From Novosphingobium sp. (GTDB lineage Bacteria > Pseudomonadota > Alphaproteobacteria > Sphingomonadales > Sphingomonadaceae): DNA of 6,618 nt. Positions 1 to 5,484 of this stretch are shown in pieces. The notes below the pieces were generated by a model. That model was not told the origin of the DNA, ran no database searches, and saw nothing but the letters and a program-made list of their open reading frames with translations. Positions within the stretch are counted from its first letter, which is position 1. The number at the start of each line of letters is the position of its first letter. The position numbers were made by a program, and so were the translations under genes. The stretch spans positions 1-6,618 of the forward strand of contig JAURNJ010000040.1 in assembly GCA_030830245.1 (NCBI GenBank). Reading direction: 5' to 3'.

Positions 1-1075
1 AATAACCCATGCCCATGGCGAGAGCGCATTGCGGAAAGGCCGCGCGCAACTTGTCCTGCACCGCCGGACTGACCGGAGCGCCGCCGACGCCGAGCGACCT
101 CAGGCTGCTGGTATCGTGCTTCGCGAGGACCGGGGAAGAGGCCACCCGAGCCGCGACGCTGCCCAGCAGCGACCAGCGAGTCACTTTCTCGGCCTCGACC
201 AGCCGGATCGCGGTTTCCTCGTCGAAGCGGCCGCGCATAAGCACCATGGCGCTGCCATTGCCGATGCCACCCAGCACCACCGAAATCAGCATCGCGACAT
301 GGAACAAGGGTGCGGTGACCAGCTGCACCCCGTCGTTGGGCGGCAAGACATCGTCCTTGCCCAGCACCTGCCCACCCATCGCGACAAGCGCGGTCGCGTC
401 GGTGAACAGCAGAATCTGCACCGCGCCGACCCAGCCGCGATGCGTCATCATCACAGCCTTGGGCCGTCCAGTGGTGCCACTGGTGAAGACGAGCATCGCC
501 AGCGCATCTTCCTCGGCCCGGAAGATGGGCGCCTCGTCGGCCTTGCCCCCGGCCTCAAACAGGGCGGCAAAGCCCTGATCGAACGAGACAACCGGCAGCG
601 CACCCACGCGATCCGCGACCCGCTCGATCCTAGGGTCGTCGGCAAGCATGAGCTTCGGCTCGGTCAAATCGGCGGCGTGTTCCCATTCATCGGCCGACCA
701 ATGGCCGTTGAAACAGCAAGGCACCGCGCCAATGGCGATTGTCGCCCAGAAGCTCACCACCCATTCCCAGCGGTTGGCGGCGAAGATCGCCACCCTGTCG
801 TCGGGCTGGACTCCATAATTCTCCCGCAGCGCCGCGCCCAATCGCCGCACGCGGCGAAGGTGTTCGGCGAAGGATACGCGCTCGTCGCCGTCGATGATGA
901 AGGGGCGGTCGCCGAACCGCTCGCTCGCCTCCAGCATCTCGCCGAGCGAACCGAAGCGGTGCGCGAACATTTCCATGCGTTCGCCGCGCACTTCCTCTTC
1001 GCGCAGCTCGAACATGGCCCCTGGCGCGGTCAGCGCAGCGCGGATCGCAGCCATGTCGGGGATTGCAGCCGCCAC
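1..1075 (-). CDS. Acyl-CoA ligase (AMP-dependent synthetase), 3' end outside window
   Basis: Class I adenylate-forming (ANL) enzyme, expected to activate a carboxylic acid with ATP and join it to CoA in the cytoplasm. Counting from the ATG at 1054, residues 191-200 (TSGTTGRPKA) are the ATP-binding P-loop. PLFH at 249-252 matches the A4-type motif, GGAP at 324-327 matches the adenine-binding stretch, and the last visible residues (GMGY, 348-351) begin the YGxTE-type motif. About 350 of a usual 500-550 residues are present; the rest, with the C-terminal lid, lies beyond base 1. I chose the GTG at 1075-1073, which begins 3 nt after the crotonase stop and adds seven residues. The ATG at 1054 is an equal alternative; neither has a clear Shine-Dalgarno, so translation may depend on coupling or reinitiation. 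It is the last visible gene of the leftward operon. Family is secure; the acid substrate (aryl, acyl or steroid-like) is not determinable. Confidence 0.9.
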   Translation of the reverse strand, partial: MAAAIPDMAAIRAALTAPGAMFELREEEVRGERMEMFAHRFGSLGEMLEASERFGDRPFIIDGDERVSFAEHLRRVRRLGAALRENYGVQPDDRVAIFAANRWEWVVSFWATIAIGAVPCCFNGHWSADEWEHAADLTEPKLMLADDPRIERVADRVGALPVVSFDQGFAALFEAGGKADEAPIFRAEEDALAMLVFTSGTTGRPKAVMMTHRGWVGAVQILLFTDATALVAMGGQVLGKDDVLPPNDGVQLVTAPLFHVAMLISVVLGGIGNGSAMVLMRGRFDEETAIRLVEAEKVTRWSLLGSVAARVASSPVLAKHDTSSLRSLGVGGAPVSPAVQDKLRAAFPQCALAMGMGY

Positions 1076-1078
1076 GGC

Positions 1079-1873
1079 CTAGCGCCCCGTGAAGCGCGGC
1101 TCGCGCAGTTCCATGAAAGCCCTGATGCCCTCGTGCAGGTCGTGGGTGGTGAAAGCGACATGCTGCGAGCGGGCTTCGTCCTCGACCGCCTTTTCCATCG
1201 GAATGGACGAGCTTGCGTCCATCTGCCGCTTGATCAGGCCAAGCGCGGTGGTCGCCGATGTTGCAAGCTTCGCGGCCCATTGATCGCCCATCGCGTGAAG
1301 CTCTCCAGCCGGAACGCAGGCGTTGATCATGCCCGCCTCCAGCGCATCCGGCCCGCTCACCATCTCGCCGAAGAAGGCCATCTGCTTGGCCCGCCGCATG
1401 CCGACCGCACGCGGCAGCGACCACGACAGGCCGCCATCGAGCGCCAGCCCGCGCTTGGCAAAGACCGCGCCGAACCGCGCGCGATCGCTGGCGATCACAA
1501 GATCGCAAGCCAAGGCGAGGCCAAAGGCCACGCCGACGCAAACCCCGTCGACCACAGCAAGGGTCGGCTTGGCCATGCGGTGAATGCGATTGACGATCTC
1601 GCCGACGTTGCGCATTTCGGCAAGGATCATCGGAGCTTCGGCGTCGTTGCCCGACTGGCCCGTGCCGAGCCCGCCCGAGAGGTCCGCCCCGGCGGAGAAA
1701 TCGTCCCCCGCTCCCTTGAGCACCAGCACCCTGTCTTCCGGATTGGCGAAGACCTCGCTCGTCACCCGGTCGAGATCGGCCCAGTTGGCCCCGGTCAGCG
1801 CGTTCTTCTTTTCCGGCCGGTTAAACGTGACCGTAACGATCCCGTCCCTGCGCTCGATCAGCGTTTCGCTCAC
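1079..1873 (-). CDS. Enoyl-CoA hydratase/isomerase family protein (crotonase fold, PaaG-like)
   Basis: 264-residue crotonase, the normal length for the family, acting on a CoA thioester in the cytoplasm. FSAGADL (59-65) is the first oxyanion-hole segment and the stretch around 110-124 (GVCVGVAFGLALACD) the second. By eye alignment to rat mitochondrial hydratase, the two catalytic glutamates (rat Glu144 and Glu164) are replaced by Gly118 and Phe138. Asp146, in GLALDGG, falls where PaaG-type ring-epoxyphenylacetyl-CoA isomerases and enoyl-CoA isomerases have their catalytic Asp. An isomerase or related reaction is therefore more likely than simple hydration; this is inference. The GTG start at 1873 overlaps the upstream amidohydrolase stop by 4 nt (GTGA) and has a GGAGG Shine-Dalgarno at 1888-1884, 10 nt upstream. 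The TAG stop is followed in the same frame by the ligase gene. Confidence 0.92.
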   Translation of the reverse strand: MSETLIERRDGIVTVTFNRPEKKNALTGANWADLDRVTSEVFANPEDRVLVLKGAGDDFSAGADLSGGLGTGQSGNDAEAPMILAEMRNVGEIVNRIHRMAKPTLAVVDGVCVGVAFGLALACDLVIASDRARFGAVFAKRGLALDGGLSWSLPRAVGMRRAKQMAFFGEMVSGPDALEAGMINACVPAGELHAMGDQWAAKLATSATTALGLIKRQMDASSSIPMEKAVEDEARSQHVAFTTHDLHEGIRAFMELREPRFTGR

Positions 1874-2709
1874 GCGCTCTTGCCCTCCAGACGGTCAAAG
1901 AAGAAGCGCTGGGCGTTGTTGTACATCCAGTTTTCCATGACCTCTGGCGGCAGGTCGAGCGCGCGCGCCTCGGTCGTGGTGCGCGTGATCGAGAGCACCG
2001 GTGCGTCCGAAGCGAAGATCACCTTGTTCTTGCCGCGCGTGCGCATGTAATGAAGCAGGGTTTCCGGCAGGTACTTGGGCGCCCAGGCCGAAGTCATCAT
2101 GTGCAGGTTGGGATACTTGACCATCAGGCGGATGGCGATTTCCCACCAGGGATCGGCCCCGTGTATCATGCACAGTTTGAGATCGGGGAAATGCTGGCAC
2201 ACCCGGTCCAGATACATCGGGTTCTGCACCTCGCCCGGGATCGGCGGACCTGGAAGGCCCGTGTTCATGCACAGCGGAACACCCCATTCCACGCATTTGG
2301 TATAGAGCGGATAATAGACCGCGTGCTCGGGATTGTAGGTGCCGTTCGCCCAGAAGGATGGACCGATGGCGAGATAGGCAACCGGGTTGCTCCTCAGGAT
2401 CGGCTCGATGTTGCGGATGTTCGCCATCGGCTGGAGCAGGTCGAAGCCGCCAAGGCTCATGGCGAAACGATCAGGCCGCGCCTCGACGAACTTGAAGGGC
2501 GAACCGTTCGGCTTGCCGATCTGGCCCATCACAACGACCTTCTCGACGCCCTGCGCGTCCATCTCGTCGAGAACTTTCGACATCTCCCACTTGCCGAAGA
2601 TCGAATCCTCGCGCTTGAAATACTCGTTCTTGACCCGCTGCATCCATTCGGGCTGCGCTTCGTCGCCAAAATGGACATTGATCAGACAATCTATTGCGCG
2701 CTTGGACAC
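1870..2709 (-). CDS. Amidohydrolase family 2 protein (amidohydrolase B)
   Basis: 279-residue TIM-barrel amidohydrolase of the ACMSD / gamma-resorcylate decarboxylase type (amidohydrolase_2). The family cleaves C-C, C-N or C-O bonds, often as decarboxylases. Seen: an N-terminal strand IDCLINVHFGD (6-16), a FPDLKLCMIHGADPWWE block (174-190; His183) and IFASDAPV (231-238; Asp235, the usual C-terminal acidic metal ligand). The usual HxH reads N11-V-H13, and the usual 'PVxxH' metal His reads Asn149 (VPLCMNTG), so metal binding may be altered. I chose the GTG at 2709 because it follows a strong purine-rich Shine-Dalgarno. An in-frame GTG at 2772 overlapping the upstream stop would add 21 residues encoded by a hairpin, which is unlikely. 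It shares the operon with amidohydrolase A and overlaps the crotonase by 4 nt. Substrate unknown. Confidence 0.88.
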   Translation of the reverse strand: MSKRAIDCLINVHFGDEAQPEWMQRVKNEYFKREDSIFGKWEMSKVLDEMDAQGVEKVVVMGQIGKPNGSPFKFVEARPDRFAMSLGGFDLLQPMANIRNIEPILRSNPVAYLAIGPSFWANGTYNPEHAVYYPLYTKCVEWGVPLCMNTGLPGPPIPGEVQNPMYLDRVCQHFPDLKLCMIHGADPWWEIAIRLMVKYPNLHMMTSAWAPKYLPETLLHYMRTRGKNKVIFASDAPVLSITRTTTEARALDLPPEVMENWMYNNAQRFFFDRLEGKSA

Positions 2710-2717
2710 GGTGTTCT

Positions 2718-2727
2718 CTCTCCCCTT
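2718..2727 (-). promoter_or_regulatory. Ribosome binding site fixing the amidohydrolase B start
   Basis: On the minus strand the bases read AAGGGGAGAG. GGAGAG ends 8 nt, and the alternative GGGGAG 10 nt, before the GTG at 2709. This strong site supports GTG 2709 over the upstream in-frame GTG at 2772. Confidence 0.65.
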
Positions 2728-2740
2728 GATGGTATTGAAA

Positions 2741-2760
2741 GCCGGGCCCAAAAGCCCGGC
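2741..2760 (-). other. Intercistronic hairpin between the two amidohydrolase genes
   Basis: A perfect 7-bp inverted repeat, GCCGGGC / GCCCGGC, with a 6-nt loop lies in the 59-nt gap between the amidohydrolase A stop and the GTG start of B. On the transcribed strand it is followed by TTTCAAT, so the U-tract is too poor for a convincing terminator. More likely it is an mRNA processing or stability element, or a partial attenuator that lowers expression of the three downstream genes relative to A. The repeat is seen; the role is inferred. Confidence 0.5.
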
Positions 2761-2768
2761 ATCGGCAA

Positions 2769-3968
2769 TCACTGCGCCGGAACGAAGCCCAGCAGTTCCT
2801 CGCTGTTGGTGCGCATGACCCTGGCGATTTCGGCCTCTGAGAAGCCTTTCAAGTCGTGCACAAAATCGACCGGGCTCGACAGGCCCTCGCCATGCGGCCA
2901 GTCCGAACCAAAAAGCACACGCTCAACTCCGATGGTATCGGCCAGAGCGCGGATGTCTTCCTCATAGTAGGGCGCGACCCAGACATGTTCGCGCAAGACG
3001 TCGCGAGGATCGTCGGGGAAGAACTGTGGCATCTGGTTCGCTTTCTTCTTCATCCGCTTGAGCAGGATCGCCACCCAGTCCGAGCCATTCTCGATCGAGG
3101 CGACGCGAAGTTTCGGGTGCCGATGGAACACACCGTGGGCAATCAGCGAAGCCATCGTATCGTGAATCGCGCGATCGGCCACGACTAACCCCTCGAGCGG
3201 GTTTGGCTTGCCGACAAAAGGCTCGAACAGCGGATTCCCGCCCCAGTGTCCGGCGAACATGTTGTAGCCGCTGTCGCCCAGGTGGAAGAACACGGGAATG
3301 TTGGCTTCGGCAATTGCGGCCCAGACCGGGTCGTGGACCGGATCACCCAGCGAGCGGTTGCCGCCTTCCGCCGGGACCGGCGCCGGCCGGATGTGGACGC
3401 CGCGCGCGCCCAGCTTGAGCACGCGGTCCAGTTCAGCAAGGGCGGCGGGAACATCGACCAGCGAGAGCAGCGGCAGCGAGATGATCCGGTTCTGGTAGTT
3501 ATAGCCCCAGTCATCCTCCAGCCAGCGGTTGAAGGCAGTGATCGTCGCGACCGCGGCTTCCGGATCGTCCTTGAGCGCTTCTTCGACCCCGACGCCAAGC
3601 GTGGGATACATGACGCAGGCGGCAAGGCCTTGCTGGTCCAGCACCTCGATGCGCTTGTCCCGGTCGAGATATTCGGGATGGATCGGCTCGACCTGGGTAA
3701 AGGATCTGGGATCGACACCCTCGGGCACCTGCCCTCGAAAGAACAGGTCGATGCAGCCGGGCACGATCACCGGATCGAAGGTCGGGTTGGGGATGAAGCG
3801 GTTCACCTTGCCGCCAAGCACGACATATACGCGCTTGCCGTCACGCAGGATCTGCGCACCCCGGATGCTCATGCTATTGTCCTGGTAGCGGGTGAGCGCA
3901 TCGAGCGGTTCGTAATAGTGATTGTCGGCGTCAATCGGCCTGGCGCCATTCATCGCGGCAACGGTCAT
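2769..3968 (-). CDS. Amidohydrolase family 2 protein (amidohydrolase A)
   Basis: 399-residue amidohydrolase_2-type TIM-barrel enzyme, predicted cytoplasmic metal-dependent hydrolase or decarboxylase. Seen: an N-terminal IDADNHYYE motif (12-20; D15-x-H17 where many relatives have HxH), IPVFFHLGDSG (224-234; His229, expected metal ligand), VASIENGSDW (289-298; Glu293 where ACMSD-like enzymes have a catalytic His) and FGSDWPHGEG (353-362; Asp356, the usual acidic ligand). DADNHYxE-type members are common in actinobacterial and sphingomonad catabolic clusters and are mostly of unknown substrate. The ATG at 3968 has a GAGAGG Shine-Dalgarno 9 nt upstream; the ATG at 3953 is a possible but weaker alternative. 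It is first in the leftward operon and longer than B, with extra sequence in its N-terminal 100 residues. The two are paralogues in fold only, not a recent duplication. Family is secure, reaction unknown. Confidence 0.92.
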   Translation of the reverse strand: MTVAAMNGARPIDADNHYYEPLDALTRYQDNSMSIRGAQILRDGKRVYVVLGGKVNRFIPNPTFDPVIVPGCIDLFFRGQVPEGVDPRSFTQVEPIHPEYLDRDKRIEVLDQQGLAACVMYPTLGVGVEEALKDDPEAAVATITAFNRWLEDDWGYNYQNRIISLPLLSLVDVPAALAELDRVLKLGARGVHIRPAPVPAEGGNRSLGDPVHDPVWAAIAEANIPVFFHLGDSGYNMFAGHWGGNPLFEPFVGKPNPLEGLVVADRAIHDTMASLIAHGVFHRHPKLRVASIENGSDWVAILLKRMKKKANQMPQFFPDDPRDVLREHVWVAPYYEEDIRALADTIGVERVLFGSDWPHGEGLSSPVDFVHDLKGFSEAEIARVMRTNSEELLGFVPAQ

Positions 3969-4000
3969 CTGGGCAATCCTCTCGGTCTGCTGGAATCGAC

Positions 4001-4021
4001 TCGCCGGGGTTTGTCCGGCGA
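4001..4021 (-). promoter_or_regulatory. Hairpin at the predicted 5' end of the leftward mRNA
   Basis: A perfect 7-bp inverted repeat, TCGCCGG / CCGGCGA, with a 7-nt loop. If the leftward promoter at 4030-4059 is correct, transcription starts near 4023, so this stem would form almost at the very 5' end of the operon leader. It could protect the mRNA 5' end, or as DNA it could be a downstream operator. It lies well upstream of the amidohydrolase A ribosome site (3983-3978) and does not block it. The structure is seen; the function is inferred. Confidence 0.45.
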
Positions 4022-4029
4022 ATGCATGC

Positions 4030-4059
4030 GCGATAGAATTGAATTCTCGTTCTTGTCAA
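4030..4059 (-). promoter_or_regulatory. Predicted sigma70-type promoter of the leftward operon
   Basis: On the minus strand a perfect TTGACA (4059-4054) is followed by an 18-nt spacer and TATCGC (4035-4030); a 17-nt spacer gives CTATCG. The -35 is excellent and the -10 mediocre (TAT plus weak bases). It lies in an AT-rich patch of a GC-rich region, about 60-100 nt ahead of amidohydrolase A. The -35 is shared with the opposite promoter, and a 13-bp palindrome fills part of the spacer, suggesting repressor control. Confidence 0.5.
4035..4047. promoter_or_regulatory. Operator-like palindrome in the divergent promoter
   Basis: AGAATT-G-AATTCT is a perfect 6-bp inverted repeat around a single central base. 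It lies between the -35 and -10 of the predicted leftward promoter, a typical place for a dimeric repressor to occlude RNA polymerase. No regulator gene is in the window, so the protein that would bind is unknown. Confidence 0.4.
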
Positions 4060-4082
4060 TGCAGGCCCAGTCTGGCTATGCC
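4053..4082 (+). promoter_or_regulatory. Predicted promoter of the Rieske oxygenase gene
   Basis: TTGTCA at 4053-4058 is followed after 18 nt by TATGCC (4077-4082), or after 17 nt by CTATGC. This predicts a start near 4088 and a leader of about 35 nt ending in the strong AAGGAG site at 4111-4116. The -35 overlaps that of the leftward promoter on the other strand. The -10 match is modest, so an activator may be needed. Confidence 0.38.
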
Positions 4083-4123
4083 ATGCCACGAGGTGCAAAC
4101 ATGCATCCACAAGGAGAGACGTC

Positions 4124-5482
4124 ATGGCCGACTATGACAAGGCGGAGCGGTTTGCGGCAGCCGGAGGCGCGCAATCGCCCAACATCTCGCGCGACGTGGT
4201 CAAGGAGGCCTATTACGAGCCGGAGTGGCTGAACCGGGAGAATGCCGCGCTGTGGCCGCGTGTCTGGCAGGTCGCCTGCCGGGTCGAGGAGCTCGACCAT
4301 GTCGGCAGCTACGTGATCTACGACATCGGCGACGAATCGGTGATCCTCACCCGTTCCTCGCCTGAGCGGATCCGCGCCTTCTACAACGTGTGCCTCCATC
4401 GCGGTCGCCGCCTTATCGATGGAAGCGCCAGCGGAACCACTCCCAACTTCGCCTGCAAGTTCCACGGGTGGCGCTGGAACCTCGAAGGCGAGAACGAGAA
4501 CGTCACCCAGGTGGAGGACTGGGCGGGCGCGCTCGACAACGACGATCTGTGCCTGAACGAGGTTCGCTTCGACACCTGGGGCGGTTGGGTCTTCGTCTGT
4601 TTCGATCCCGATGCGCCTCAATTGCGGGACTATCTGGGAGGTGTCTGCGACGCGCTCGATCCGCTCAAGCTCGACGAAATGCGCTATCGCTGGCGCAAGT
4701 GGCTGGTGGTCAACTGCAACTGGAAGGTGGCGCTCGAAGCCTTCAACGAAGGCTACCACGTCAACGTCACCCATCCCGGCGTGGTCAAGTTCGGCGCAAG
4801 CCTGTTTGGCAGCCGCGAGGTCGGCATCCATTCGATGTTCGACACCCGCGCCTCGACGATGCGCGCGGAAGGCACAAACGTGAAGGCGGCCGATGCCGGG
4901 GTCGATGTGCGCAAGATGGCCTCGGGCTTCTACACCTACCAGAAGGACGAACTGAACTCGCTGATTTCCGAATCCATGGTTCCCGCCGCGCAGGCCGTCC
5001 CCGCCCTGCTGCCCGAGGATGCGACGCCAGAGCAGGTGTTCGGCAAGATCATCGAGCTGGCGATGCAGCTCGATGCGCAAAAGGGCATCGAATGGCCGGT
5101 CCTGACGCCCGAACAATACCAGCAGGTCGGCATCGACTGGCACATATTCCCCAATACGGTAATCCTGCCGATGGCGTCGAACTGCCTCGTCTATCGCGCC
5201 CGCCCCTATGGCGACGATCCCGACAGATGCATTTTCGAGGTCTCGCATATCGAGCGCGTGGCAGCGAGCGACGTGCGCAAGGTGGTCCCGGAGCGCAACA
5301 ACGACATCCACGACCGCGCTTTCTGGGGCGAGATCCTGCTGCAGGATTTCCAGCAGATGGAAGCGACACACAAGGGCATCAAGTCAAAGGGTTACAAGGG
5401 GCCGCGCCTCAACCCCGAACAGGAGAAGCCGGTGGCAAACTTCCACCGCGTCTATCACGAGTATCTGGCAAATGACGGCTAG
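4124..5482 (+). CDS. Rieske non-heme iron ring-hydroxylating oxygenase, alpha subunit
   Basis: 452-residue catalytic subunit of a Rieske oxygenase, expected to use O2 and electrons from a ferredoxin/reductase to hydroxylate a ring in the cytoplasm. Rieske [2Fe-2S] ligands are C90-x-H92, then 18 residues, then C111-x2-H114 (CKFHGW). The catalytic iron motif is NWKVALEAFNEGYHVNVTHP (199-218), giving His212 and His217, with Asp408 in LLQDFQQMEATHKG as the likely third ligand. Glu209 replaces the Asp that bridges the two metal centres in naphthalene dioxygenase. The His217-Asp408 gap is about 40 residues longer than in naphthalene dioxygenase; the extra sequence is roughly 225-335. The ATG has a strong AAGGAG site 7 nt upstream. 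No beta subunit, ferredoxin or reductase is adjacent, so the enzyme may be a homotrimer using redox partners encoded elsewhere. Substrate cannot be assigned. Confidence 0.93.
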   Translation: MADYDKAERFAAAGGAQSPNISRDVVKEAYYEPEWLNRENAALWPRVWQVACRVEELDHVGSYVIYDIGDESVILTRSSPERIRAFYNVCLHRGRRLIDGSASGTTPNFACKFHGWRWNLEGENENVTQVEDWAGALDNDDLCLNEVRFDTWGGWVFVCFDPDAPQLRDYLGGVCDALDPLKLDEMRYRWRKWLVVNCNWKVALEAFNEGYHVNVTHPGVVKFGASLFGSREVGIHSMFDTRASTMRAEGTNVKAADAGVDVRKMASGFYTYQKDELNSLISESMVPAAQAVPALLPEDATPEQVFGKIIELAMQLDAQKGIEWPVLTPEQYQQVGIDWHIFPNTVILPMASNCLVYRARPYGDDPDRCIFEVSHIERVAASDVRKVVPERNNDIHDRAFWGEILLQDFQQMEATHKGIKSKGYKGPRLNPEQEKPVANFHRVYHEYLANDG

Positions 5483-5484
5483 GA

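Noticed and set aside
29..2050. Very long rightward open frame (673 codons) opposite the ligase, crotonase and the end of amidohydrolase B
   Set aside because: It spans several real genes on the other strand, gives a low-complexity Arg/His/Ala-rich product with no recognisable domain, and reflects the lack of stop codons in GC-rich antisense frames.
2741..2760. Intercistronic hairpin as a true rho-independent terminator
   Set aside because: Only three T residues follow the stem on the transcribed strand, and the next gene has its own ribosome site but no evident promoter, so full termination would silence the rest of the operon.
2710..2772. Upstream in-frame GTG (2772) as start of amidohydrolase B
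   Set aside because: It makes a GTGA overlap with amidohydrolase A, but the added 21 residues are encoded by the hairpin spacer and the GTG at 2709 has a much better ribosome site.
2050..2967. Rightward 305-codon open frame opposite the amidohydrolases
   Set aside because: Antisense to well-supported conserved genes, no ribosome site or known motif.
4078..4137. Short upstream reading frame of 19 codons overlapping the oxygenase start
   Set aside because: It begins inside the predicted -10 region, so is probably not transcribed from its ATG, and lacks a ribosome site.
4076..5371. Leftward 431-codon open frame opposite the Rieske oxygenase
   Set aside because: The plus strand carries clear Rieske and iron-binding motifs with a strong ribosome site; the antisense product shows no family features.
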